Shown piece after piece: positions 1-6,859 of a stretch of 7,750 nt of DNA. The notes beneath the pieces were generated by a model. It ran no database searches, was not told where the DNA came from, and worked only from the letters and a program-made list of their open reading frames with translations. The stretch comes from Candidatus Nanohaloarchaea archaeon (GTDB lineage Archaea > EX4484-52 > GLR71). Positions within the stretch are counted from its first letter, which is position 1. Every line of letters starts with the position of its first letter. The stretch lies in NCBI GenBank assembly GCA_030636885.1, contig DAOVVY010000035.1, positions 1 to 7,750 of the forward strand, in the 5' to 3' direction. The position numbers were made by a program, and so were the translations under genes.

Positions 1-725
1 AATTACCACGCATGACGCTTAAAGACATAAAACAAAATCTGATGGAAATCAGAACAATAAAAGAACTGCAAGAGATTGAAAACATACGTTCTGCCTGCCT
101 ATTATCAGATAGAATATTAAAAGAAGTAAGAGATGGTAGATTCCCACAAAATGAAATTCTCCTCAAACAAGAAATACATAAGACTATTGTAAACACAGGC
201 ACTGAATGGTCTTTTGACACGCTTGTTGCAGGTGACACAAATTCATCAAACATCCACCACTTACCAAAAAATAATCATTTCAAAGACATAGCACTAATCG
301 ACTTTGGTATAAAAAACAATCATTATACATCTGATGTCACCCGCACATTCATCCTTAAAAAAAATGACAAAGTGCAAAAAGCAATGAACACACTCATAAG
401 CCTGCACAACCGTTTGGATGATATAATCGAACCAGGTATACGCGCTTCAGACATTGCACTTTTTGCACGCAATCATCTTGAAATGGCCGGATACAAAGAC
501 ACAAGTTATAGCAATAGTCACAGTCTAGGACACGGTGTAGGTCTTGAAACTCATGAATACCCAATCATTTCAGAAAAATCAACACATAGACTTGAAAAAG
601 ACATGGTCTTCACACTGGAACCTGCAATATATTTCCCAAAAGAATTCGGTATAAGGTTGGAAGATACAATCCTTATGAAAGGCACAGGTATAAAGAGACT
701 TTCAAGATTCCCTTATGACTCTTAA
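1..725 (+). CDS. M24 family metallopeptidase, Xaa-Pro aminopeptidase/prolidase type (5' end cut by window)
   Basis: Cytosolic dinuclear-metal peptidase of the pita-bread fold, expected to act on peptides with proline in second position. Counting from the first ATG in the window (base 12), the five metal ligands are in the family order: D97 (LIDFG), D108 (SDVTRTF), H174 (GHGVG), E203 (TLEPAIY) and E217 (RLEDT). H82/H83 (NIHHLP) and H181 (THE) fit the substrate and catalytic histidines. The frame is open to the window edge, and the segment before residue 15 resembles the linker (MEIRTIKELQEIENIR) that follows the N-terminal creatinase-like domain. The real start is therefore probably outside the window and the ATG at 12 is internal; full-length relatives have about 350 residues. 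It ends in TAA and converges on tldE with 23 bases between the stops. A methionine aminopeptidase is less likely because of this linker. Exact substrate specificity is not visible. Confidence 0.88.
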   Translation, partial: LPRMTLKDIKQNLMEIRTIKELQEIENIRSACLLSDRILKEVRDGRFPQNEILLKQEIHKTIVNTGTEWSFDTLVAGDTNSSNIHHLPKNNHFKDIALIDFGIKNNHYTSDVTRTFILKKNDKVQKAMNTLISLHNRLDDIIEPGIRASDIALFARNHLEMAGYKDTSYSNSHSLGHGVGLETHEYPIISEKSTHRLEKDMVFTLEPAIYFPKEFGIRLEDTILMKGTGIKRLSRFPYDS

Positions 726-748
726 AAATAATTCAAATTCTTAAAAAT

Positions 749-2050
749 TTAACCAACAATCTTCTGATTCTTAAATACAACAGTAGGTGCAATCAAATGC
801 CCGCTCTGCCTAACATCATCACCAAAACAAGAAACATTCTTCAATAATTCAAAAACATTACCTGCAAACATAGCATTCTTAACAGGATATGCAATCTCAC
901 CATTTACTATCTTGAATCCTTTATTAATTGAAAGACTAAAATCTCCCGTTATATGATTTGCAGTATGCATCCCCATAGCCTCATAAATGAAAATCCCGTC
1001 CTTAATCTCTGAAATCATCTTATCAAATTTCATGGAATCAGAATATTTAAGTATAATATTTGTCGGTGATATAGAAGACATTGCTCCAAACCCGCCTGAA
1101 GCATTCCCTGTCGACTTATTACCTTCACGCATTGCAGTAACATGATTATAAATTAAACTCTTAAGAACTCCTGCTGATAAAATACTTGTATCTTGTGATG
1201 GTGTACCATCTCTATCAAATTCTGATGAACATAAACCTCCCTCAATACGTCCAGAATCAATCATGTCAAGCCCCGAAGCCCCAATCTGTTGCCCTATCTT
1301 ATCTTTAAGTACTGACTGTCCTTTCTGGACCATATCAGCATTAATAGATGAATAGAACGTATTTGAGAAAAGTGATTCAAGCACATCTGAATCAATAACA
1401 ACCATCTGTTCTGCACTTTTTATGCTTTTCCGACCAACACCTGAAACTGCAAGTCTTGCGGCCTTCTCAACCATATAATCTACATCAAAACCTTTTATCG
1501 TCGCAGAACCAATATTAACTCCCCCTGACGAATTCTTATAGACTGCTTCAATCATACCAGACATGCCAGTAGCTTTAGACCTATAAGAAATACCATTTGA
1601 ATTAACCAAAAAATTATCACTTGTCCCTGCCTCAAACACAGAATGATTTACTTTAATACCATTATTATACTCTTTTAATTTTTCCATCACCTTAACTGAA
1701 TTATTTACCAGTTCTTCAGGACCCATATCGTTTATCTGTGAATCATAAAGTCCTTTTACTGCACCAATAATTTGTTTCTCTGGAAAACTATCTTGTTTGA
1801 GTTCTGAATATTTAGCATTTATCATAGCAATTTTTACTGCCTTGTCAAGATGTACAATATCTGTAGTATACGAAAACCCTGCCCTACCGGCAACTATCGC
1901 CTTAACACCGATTCCTTTAGTGACTGACAAATCTGAAGAAGATACCTTGTCCGTCTTCATCTCAACCGACATTGACTTGTGATTACTACCAAAAAATTCA
2001 AGAGGTACCCCTCTATATTTCCTCATTACATTTTCTATCTCTTCAATCAT
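749..2050 (-). CDS. tldE: TldE/PmbA subunit of the TldD-TldE metalloprotease
   Basis: Non-catalytic partner of TldD. In known systems the two form a heterodimer that degrades unfolded peptides and, in bacteria, matures microcin B17 and degrades the CcdA antitoxin; the role in archaea is less clear. The 433-residue length is normal. The C-terminal half shows family blocks: EFDRDGTPSQ (277-286), KSTGN (312-316), SISPTN (326-331) and GMHTANHITGDFS (360-372). The HExxxH metal site present in the neighbouring TldD is absent here, as usual for TldE. ATG at 2050 is chosen because GGTGG lies 6 nt upstream and because it overlaps the tldD stop as ATGA, implying translational coupling. It is the last gene of the M18-tldD-tldE operon. 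Its 3' side carries short U-rich tracts that overlap the end of the convergent M24 gene. Confidence 0.92.
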   Translation of the reverse strand: MIEEIENVMRKYRGVPLEFFGSNHKSMSVEMKTDKVSSSDLSVTKGIGVKAIVAGRAGFSYTTDIVHLDKAVKIAMINAKYSELKQDSFPEKQIIGAVKGLYDSQINDMGPEELVNNSVKVMEKLKEYNNGIKVNHSVFEAGTSDNFLVNSNGISYRSKATGMSGMIEAVYKNSSGGVNIGSATIKGFDVDYMVEKAARLAVSGVGRKSIKSAEQMVVIDSDVLESLFSNTFYSSINADMVQKGQSVLKDKIGQQIGASGLDMIDSGRIEGGLCSSEFDRDGTPSQDTSILSAGVLKSLIYNHVTAMREGNKSTGNASGGFGAMSSISPTNIILKYSDSMKFDKMISEIKDGIFIYEAMGMHTANHITGDFSLSINKGFKIVNGEIAYPVKNAMFAGNVFELLKNVSCFGDDVRQSGHLIAPTVVFKNQKIVG

Positions 2051-3435
2051 TTCTGACCACCCACCAAAAGATTATTGACTCTTAAATATGGTCCTCCATC
2101 ACACACAGGTGCCATCTGTCCATCTTTACCACAAAACCCTAGACTCTCAATATGTAACTTATTACCAACACCATTAATATTTTTAAGCACGTCAAGTATG
2201 TGCCCCGACATAGCACAATCTTTCACAAGCTTAGTCTTTTTACCATTCTCAATCAAATATCCATACTCAACACCGAACGTGAATGTGCCTCCTGTAGGAT
2301 CTACCTGCCCCCCCTTAAAACCCGCCATGTATATCCCATGCTTAACACCTTCAAACATTTCATCCAGTCCCATATCCCCTTTATCAAAATAAGTATTGCC
2401 CATCCTAACAATTGGCATAAATTCAGGCGACTGTGCACGACAATTCCCTGTCGACTCAACACCCATAGCCCCTGCAGTCTCCCGTGAATGTAAAAAAGAT
2501 TCAAGAACACCATTTTTAAAAATCTGTGTCTTTTGACCCCTCACACCTTCATCATCATATTTATAAGATCCATGTTTCCCAACAATTGTAGCATCATCAA
2601 TTATGTTAAGATTTTCATTGCCGAGAGTATCACCTAATTTGCCTGTAAATATTGATTCACGCAACGCATGGTCTGCTTCAGACGCATGACCCACAGCTTC
2701 ATGTACAAAGACACCACCCACTTCTGGATGAAGTATTGCAGACATAGTGCCTGAGGGTGGCAGTTCAGCATCAAGAAGTTTTAATGCTTTTTGTGACGCA
2801 CTCAACGCAATCTTTGCAGGATCTTTTTGTATAAGTTCATCAATACCTGAAAATGACGCACACCTATCATAAGACTGTTCAATACGCTCACCCCGACGTG
2901 CATTAGAAAATACATAATACCTAAAATATTGCGGATTTGATGTTATGTATGTACCTTCAGTGTTTGCAAATATTTTTTTGGCATGCGAATCCGAATAAGA
3001 TACCTGTACAGATTTTATCTCCGGCGACACACTCATTGCAGTTTTATAACCCTCACGTATAAATCCGACACGATCATCAATAGATATATCTCTTATATTT
3101 TTTTTATAATTAGGTGCAATTATTTTTTCAATCGTTTTAACATCAGAAAGTATTATTTCAGCATTATTATTTGACCTCTGAATTGATTTAGCCATACGAA
3201 ACGCAGTATCTGCCACACCTGATAGTTCAGAGATATCATTTGTAGATGCAAACCCCCATGAACCTTTGTAAAGAACACGGATACCGACCGCAAATGAATT
3301 GCCCGTTGTCATATCTTCAATATTTCCATTCTTCTGAGTTATTGTAGTATTGGTGCTATCAGAACTCCGGATATCCGCATATTTGGCACCCTTTGCCATT
3401 ACGGCGTCAAGCGCGCTCTTTATCTGCGTATCCAT
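2047..3435 (-). CDS. tldD: TldD, catalytic zinc subunit of the TldD-TldE protease
   Basis: Metalloprotease (family U62) that cleaves unfolded peptides together with TldE. With the chosen ATG the protein has 462 residues. The metal site HEAVGH is at 245-250 (H245, E246, H250). The C-terminal GFCGKDGQMAPV block places C435 as the likely third ligand, as in characterised TldD proteins. Other family blocks are VESTGNCRAQSPEFMP (about 326-341) and GGQVDPTGGTFTFGVEYGYLIENG (about 375-398). A TTG five codons upstream (3450) is also open, but ATG at 3435 gives the normal MDTQ-type start and leaves 16 bases after the M18 stop. No strong Shine-Dalgarno sequence is visible for either start. It overlaps tldE by four bases. 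TldD and TldE are paralogues, and their STGN motifs sit in an identical 14-base stretch. Confidence 0.93.
   Translation of the reverse strand: MDTQIKSALDAVMAKGAKYADIRSSDSTNTTITQKNGNIEDMTTGNSFAVGIRVLYKGSWGFASTNDISELSGVADTAFRMAKSIQRSNNNAEIILSDVKTIEKIIAPNYKKNIRDISIDDRVGFIREGYKTAMSVSPEIKSVQVSYSDSHAKKIFANTEGTYITSNPQYFRYYVFSNARRGERIEQSYDRCASFSGIDELIQKDPAKIALSASQKALKLLDAELPPSGTMSAILHPEVGGVFVHEAVGHASEADHALRESIFTGKLGDTLGNENLNIIDDATIVGKHGSYKYDDEGVRGQKTQIFKNGVLESFLHSRETAGAMGVESTGNCRAQSPEFMPIVRMGNTYFDKGDMGLDEMFEGVKHGIYMAGFKGGQVDPTGGTFTFGVEYGYLIENGKKTKLVKDCAMSGHILDVLKNINGVGNKLHIESLGFCGKDGQMAPVCDGGPYLRVNNLLVGGQK
2057..2061 (-). promoter_or_regulatory. Ribosome binding site of tldE
   Basis: GGTGG on the - strand, 6 nt before the tldE ATG and inside the last codons of tldD. 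It complements the archaeal anti-Shine-Dalgarno end of 16S rRNA (AUCACCUCC). With the ATGA overlap it supports coupled translation of tldD and tldE and fixes the tldE start. Confidence 0.7.
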
Positions 3436-3451
3436 AACCAAACCACACAAC

Positions 3452-4888
3452 CTACAATCCTAAAAATGCCTTGTATGCAAGATATGCAGAATAAATGTCT
3501 GCTTTTGAAACTATCTCAAACGGTGAATGCATACCTAATACAGGAACACCCACATCAATAATATCCATACCCTGACTAGCAAAAAATACTGCAATAGTTG
3601 TGCCTCCCCCTTCATCAACCTTGCCTAATTCGCCTGCCTGCCACGGAACTCCCTTATCAATAAACAGACTGCGTATCTTACCTACAAATTCAGCGCTTGC
3701 ATCACTTCCTGAATATTTGCCACCGCCACCACTATATTTCTCAAGCGCAACGCCATACCCGCAAAGATGCGAATTATATAGATCATTTACGCTCTTAAAT
3801 GTTGGATTCACTGCCGCAGAAACATCCGCAGACAATGCAATAGAATTAATTAAACTTTTTTGCACAGTATGTGAAAATTTATCCTCTCCTAACTTTTCTA
3901 ATATCATGCCAAACAAATATTCAATATACTTTGAACGTGCCCCAGTATTTCCCACACTACCTATCTCTTCCTTATCATAAAAAAGAACAATGGTTGTATG
4001 TTCAGGTGTCTTAATAGATTCCACTGCTTCCATTGATGTGAACACAGAAACTCTGTCATCTTGTCCGTAACCACCAACAAATGCCCGATCAAAACCGACA
4101 TCACGTGGTGCATCAGCAGGTACTGCTTCAAGTTCGGCAGATACAAAATCTTCCTCGACAATACCATATTTATCAAAAAGATGTTCAAGTACTGCAAGCT
4201 TTATCTTCTGTTTTATAGAATCATCAGCCACAGGTATGTTTCCAACAATCAGATTTAATTCCTCACCTTTTATAATATTTACAGTAGTTCTTTTATTCTG
4301 TTCTTTTGCAGACAAGTGTGGAAGAAGATCAGAAACAACAAATACTGGATCACTTAAATCCTCACCAATATTAACTTCAACCTTCACACCATCGCTCTTG
4401 ACAACAACACCGTGCAAGGAAAGTGGTGTATTCACCCACTGATACTTCTTTATCCCCCCATAATAATGGGTCTTCATAAGTGCAATACCCGAATCTTCAT
4501 AAAGTGGTTTAGGTTTAAGGTCAAGCCGTGGAGAATCAATGTGAGAAACTATTATTCTTGCACCGGAAGATAATGGTTTTTTTCCCGCAATAATAAGCGC
4601 CGCATTCTTATCCTTAAATATATCATAGACCCTTGCCCCAGGTATCAACTTTTTTACATTCCCTATTTGAGAAAACCCTTTATCTTTTGCAAAAGCTTCA
4701 ATCTCTTTTACTGCTTCCCGTTCAGTTTTCACCTTACCAAGAAATAACTTATAATCATCACATAACTTGAATGCATCTTTTTTCTGTTTATCAGTAAACA
4801 ACGCCCATGCGCTCTTTTTCTTCAAAGCCAGTTTCTCCTCGAGTTTCTGATACTTTGTCTTCTTATCTTTTGCATCATTTTCAACCAT
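3452..4888 (-). CDS. M18 family aminopeptidase (aspartyl aminopeptidase-like)
   Basis: Cytosolic binuclear zinc aminopeptidase of family M18, which removes N-terminal residues, in many members acidic ones. With ATG at 4888 the product has 478 residues, normal for the family. Metal and catalytic residues are in order: H116 (SHIDSPRLD), D277 or D278 (GQDDR), the E307-E308 pair (DKEEIGS; general base then metal ligand), D355 (SADVSA) and H454 (GMHSPFE). The glycine-rich YSGGGGKYSGSDASAEF segment at about 385-401 is also typical. The N-terminal 30 residues are very lysine-rich with no signal peptide. GTG at 4897, three codons upstream, is an alternative start; ATG is preferred but the difference is not resolved. 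It is the first gene of the operon with tldD (16 bases away) and tldE, which suggests stepwise peptide degradation. Substrate preference cannot be read from the sequence. Confidence 0.93.
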   Translation of the reverse strand: MVENDAKDKKTKYQKLEEKLALKKKSAWALFTDKQKKDAFKLCDDYKLFLGKVKTEREAVKEIEAFAKDKGFSQIGNVKKLIPGARVYDIFKDKNAALIIAGKKPLSSGARIIVSHIDSPRLDLKPKPLYEDSGIALMKTHYYGGIKKYQWVNTPLSLHGVVVKSDGVKVEVNIGEDLSDPVFVVSDLLPHLSAKEQNKRTTVNIIKGEELNLIVGNIPVADDSIKQKIKLAVLEHLFDKYGIVEEDFVSAELEAVPADAPRDVGFDRAFVGGYGQDDRVSVFTSMEAVESIKTPEHTTIVLFYDKEEIGSVGNTGARSKYIEYLFGMILEKLGEDKFSHTVQKSLINSIALSADVSAAVNPTFKSVNDLYNSHLCGYGVALEKYSGGGGKYSGSDASAEFVGKIRSLFIDKGVPWQAGELGKVDEGGGTTIAVFFASQGMDIIDVGVPVLGMHSPFEIVSKADIYSAYLAYKAFLGL

Positions 4889-4921
4889 AAACACCACTAT
4901 AGTTAGTAGTTAACATAAATA

Positions 4922-4929
4922 ATTTATAT
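4922..4929 (-). promoter_or_regulatory. TATA-like box of the M18-tldD-tldE operon
   Basis: The - strand reads ATATAAAT here. The usual archaeal spacing of about 25 nt puts transcription start near 4900, a few bases before GTG 4897 and about 12 before ATG 4888. The mRNA would then be leaderless or nearly so, which agrees with the poor ribosome binding site (GGTG only 3 nt before the ATG). Inferred from composition and spacing only. Confidence 0.5.
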
Positions 4930-4948
4930 TGTTATGTAAAATGAACTC

Positions 4949-5004
4949 AAAAAAAATAAATTCGTAAAAAAAGAAATTAAAAGAAATAAGATAAAAAATA
5001 AAAA
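4949..5004 (-). terminator. Oligo-U terminator region of dnaG
   Basis: Just downstream of the dnaG stop, the - strand carries successive T runs of 6, 7 and 8 (opposite A runs at 4993-4998, 4966-4972 and 4949-4956) with almost no G or C. Archaeal RNA polymerase terminates at such U tracts without needing a hairpin. The region separates dnaG from the M18 operon promoter. Confidence 0.6.
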
Positions 5005-5027
5005 GATAAGGTGAAAGATCTTCCTTA

Positions 5028-6341
5028 TCAAAGATTTTCCTGTGTAAACACATTAACTTTGCCAACTTTATCTTTCACTTTGATTGCGATAATGTTTTCA
5101 GCACCTGCATCCTCAACCATTTTACACATTTTCTTATCTACTTCTGCATCAACAATGACTGTCAACGGTTCTGCTACCTGTTTAAGTGCAGTAGCAAGAT
5201 TCTTAACAGGTACTCTGCCCGCAAAGTTATTGTTCTTGTCATATATGCTTGCTGCATGTGTACCAATAAGTTCATTCAACTGTTCGCCATATACTTTTTT
5301 CTGGCTTGCAGAAAGTTCATTCTTCTTAGTTGTAGCTGCTGCAGTTACCACCCGTGCAGGTCTGTCAGTAGACCTTTCATGGCGCTTCCCAGAAACTAAA
5401 GGTTTCTTATCTTTTGCATCGTTACCTTTCTTGGATGATGAGATTATCCTAACTGTCGTAACGTTAGACGCAGACGCTTTTTTATTAGCTTTTTCAAACT
5501 TCTTGCCTTTACCTTTTATAGGCGCAAGATCGACTGCCTGTTCTGCGGGTACTTTTTCTCTCAATGCCTTGAAAATCTCTTTCTTTGTTAGCTCTTCAAC
5601 CTCTTTACCGAATGGTGCACGAGCCATGAAATCAATCTCACCAACCTGCATAAGTTCCTTAAATATCAAGTCACCGCCACGATCACCATCAAGGAATGCT
5701 GTTGTCTCTTTGGATTTTGTAAGCTGTCCAACTACAGGTGGCACACCTGTCCCACCAATAGCGATTGCATTCTTGATTCCATGCTTAAGAAGAACCAAAA
5801 CATCGGCTCTGCCCTCACATACAATTATTGCATCCCCACTTTCAACATCAGGTCCTGCCGGACATCCTTTATAGTTTGTTATGTCAGCAGACCTTACAGA
5901 TTCCATAAGTTCTTCAGCAAGTGTAGATATCTCAGGAACATCTTTCATAAGTTCCCTTAGAAGTATCTTTGACCTGTCAATTATCTGTTTTCGTTTTACA
6001 GCCCTTATGTCTTCAATAGATTTACAGTAAAGTTTTGCGTCACATGGACCCACTCTTTCGATAGTCTCAATAGTTGCAGCTATAAGTGCAGTTTCAGTAC
6101 TGTCAAGACTAGAAGGAATCGTTATCTTTCCTTTTGATTTACCTTTTACAGTTGTTACATCTACATCTATTCGTCCAATCCTTCCTGTTCTCTGAAGTTC
6201 ACGAAGATCAAGTTCATGACCTAAAAGTCCTTCACTCTGACCGAATAATGCACCTATAACGTCTGGTTTTTCAACCGTTCCATCTGCATTAAATTCTGCA
6301 GTAATCAAATATTTAACTGATGTCTGTGCTAATTTTCCCAT
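5028..6341 (-). CDS. dnaG: Archaeal DnaG-type primase / exosome subunit
   Basis: Archaeal DnaG is a Toprim protein with primase activity in vitro that is also a stable subunit of the archaeal RNA exosome, where it helps recruit A-rich RNA. The 437-residue length is normal. The N-terminal region (1-165) has the conserved VKYLITAEFNADGTVEKPDVIGALFGQSEGLLG... opening (in two parts, 9-20 and 21-41). The Toprim domain (about 168-250) has E176 (CEGRADV) and D218/D220 (LDGDRGGD). Residues 270-345 form a lysine-, serine- and alanine-rich low-complexity linker. The last 85 residues (LNELIGTHAASIYD..., EVDKKMCKMVEDAGAENIIAIKV) match the C-terminal domain that contacts exosome cap protein Csl4. The start is fixed by GAGGT 8 nt upstream. 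It appears monocistronic, with its own TATA-like box and U-rich terminator. This gene is a good marker that the DNA is archaeal. Confidence 0.96.
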   Translation of the reverse strand: MGKLAQTSVKYLITAEFNADGTVEKPDVIGALFGQSEGLLGHELDLRELQRTGRIGRIDVDVTTVKGKSKGKITIPSSLDSTETALIAATIETIERVGPCDAKLYCKSIEDIRAVKRKQIIDRSKILLRELMKDVPEISTLAEELMESVRSADITNYKGCPAGPDVESGDAIIVCEGRADVLVLLKHGIKNAIAIGGTGVPPVVGQLTKSKETTAFLDGDRGGDLIFKELMQVGEIDFMARAPFGKEVEELTKKEIFKALREKVPAEQAVDLAPIKGKGKKFEKANKKASASNVTTVRIISSSKKGNDAKDKKPLVSGKRHERSTDRPARVVTAAATTKKNELSASQKKVYGEQLNELIGTHAASIYDKNNNFAGRVPVKNLATALKQVAEPLTVIVDAEVDKKMCKMVEDAGAENIIAIKVKDKVGKVNVFTQENL

Positions 6342-6349
6342 TTGTAATT

Positions 6350-6354
6350 ACCTC
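6350..6354 (-). promoter_or_regulatory. Ribosome binding site of dnaG
   Basis: GAGGT on the - strand, 8 nt before the dnaG ATG. It is the clearest single Shine-Dalgarno site in the window and decides the start at 6341. Confidence 0.75.
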
Positions 6355-6382
6355 TTTTTTACAAGAAAGCACACGAAGAAAT

Positions 6383-6396
6383 AATTTTTAAAAATC
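6383..6396 (-). promoter_or_regulatory. TATA-like box of dnaG
   Basis: The - strand reads TTTTTAAAAATTAT (with flanking GA upstream). Start of transcription would be expected near 6362, leaving about 20 nt of leader that holds the GAGGT site. AT-rich composition weakens the call, but spacing to the ribosome site and start codon is good. Confidence 0.4.
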
Positions 6397-6435
6397 TAAA
6401 AATTCAATATTCTTATGATATCTATAGTTCTGTTC

Positions 6436-6467
6436 CTTTGGGTGTAATGATATGTAAAATGTTGAAT
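6436..6467 (+). repeat. Short direct repeat, copy A
   Basis: CTTTGGGTGTA, then six extra bases (ATGATA), then TGTAAAAT, GT, TGAAT. Copy B at 6952-6977 has the same blocks in the same order without the six bases and with AG for GT. 24 of the 26 shared positions agree. Copy A lies just past the stop codon of the DUF167 gene, and copy B on the far side of the structured RNA region, so the two bracket that segment. Function unknown; it could be a shared promoter or terminator element, read on the - strand as ATTTTACATA and nearby bases, or a remnant of an insertion. Confidence 0.6.
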
Positions 6468-6476
6468 CTGTAAACA

Positions 6477-6737
6477 TTAAATACCAAGCATCTGCCTGGC
6501 AACTTCTTCAGTTATGCCTTCTATTTTAATTGTTTTTTTCTTGCTCTTTGCACCCTTTGTTATCTTTACATTCTTGCGCAAGAGTCTTTCAAGGTTCTTT
6601 ATTATCTCGATATTGACCTTGTTGTCTTTCGGTTTTTCTGTCACAAATACCGTTATGTTTTCATCTTTAGATTCTATCTTGAATCTGGAACTATTAAGTT
6701 TTATTGTCACGTTGATATATGCGCACTGTTTATCCAT
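6477..6737 (-). CDS. DUF167 / YggU family protein (UPF0235)
   Basis: Small protein of a widespread family (bacterial YggU, archaeal homologues of known fold) without an established biochemical function. The 86 residues carry the family signature in order: a short beta-rich start, VFVTEKPKDNKVN (30-42, the 'P..gkaN' motif), a helix NIEIIKNLERLLRK (42-55), then VKITKGAKSKKKTIKIEG (57-74), equivalent to the family's 'v.i..G..sr.K...i.g' strand. There is no signal peptide or membrane segment. The protein is rich in lysine, and its KGAKSKKK turn could suit nucleic-acid contact, which is speculation. ATG at 6737 is the only good start; a weak GTGAC lies 11 nt upstream. About 55 bases further upstream on the same strand lies the H/ACA-like hairpin, so the gene may share a transcript with that RNA. 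Confidence 0.82.
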   Translation of the reverse strand: MDKQCAYINVTIKLNSSRFKIESKDENITVFVTEKPKDNKVNIEIIKNLERLLRKNVKITKGAKSKKKTIKIEGITEEVARQMLGI

Positions 6738-6791
6738 ACTAATTATTTGTCACGTAATTATTTAATTCTTTTTTTTGCGCATGTGTTAATA

Positions 6792-6848
6792 TGTAGCCCG
6801 TCAGTAACGCAAAATATCACCGTTCAATTTTGTTGACGATGACGGGCT
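6792..6848 (-). ncRNA. Candidate H/ACA box guide RNA hairpin
   Basis: Read 5' to 3' on the - strand from 6848. The lower stem is 9 perfect pairs, 6848-6840 (AGCCCGUCA) with 6803-6795. The 5' pocket is UCGUCAA (6839-6833). The upper stem is 6 pairs, CAAAAU (6832-6827) with AUUUUG (6815-6810). Above it sit a U-U mismatch (6826, 6816), tandem G-A and A-G pairs (6825/6817 and 6824/6818) and the loop ACGGU: the K-loop bound by protein L7Ae. The 3' pocket is CGUUAC (6809-6804). ACA (6794-6792) follows the lower stem directly, 15 nt below the upper stem, inside the 14-16 nt rule for H/ACA guides. Such RNAs direct Cbf5/Nop10/Gar1 to convert a target uridine to pseudouridine. The predicted target is GUAACG-U-N-UUGACGA. 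An alternative inner pairing (6821-6827 with 6833-6838) exists. This is read by eye; no homologue was searched. Confidence 0.68.
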
Positions 6849-6859
6849 TTAATGTACTT

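Noticed and set aside
749..2050. TldE read as a TldD with a lost metal site
   Set aside because: Absence of HExxxH is normal for TldE/PmbA, and an intact TldD is encoded next to it.
5011..5874. Long open frame on the + strand opposite dnaG (287 codons)
   Set aside because: It lies entirely antisense to a well conserved dnaG, and its serine- and leucine-rich product shows no recognisable family; it is a by-product of dnaG codon use.
6514..6765. Hydrophobic open frame on the + strand opposite the DUF167 gene, resembling a small membrane protein
   Set aside because: Its hydrophobicity follows from being the complement of lysine-rich codons, while the - strand protein has a clear DUF167 signature.
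6795..6848. tRNA gene suggested by the GCCCGTC/GACGGGC stem and a GTTCAA-like stretch
   Set aside because: The arms are only 54 bases apart end to end, and no T-stem of five pairs or anticodon arm can be built next to the outer stem.
6792..6848. C/D box guide RNA (GTGAT and CTGA on the - strand)
   Set aside because: No second C/D pair at the required spacing is present, and the UGA elements are explained as a K-loop within the H/ACA fold.
6795..6850. Hairpin terminator on the + strand (stem followed by TTT)
   Set aside because: No gene on the + strand ends here, the T run is only three, and the - strand reading fits an H/ACA RNA much better.
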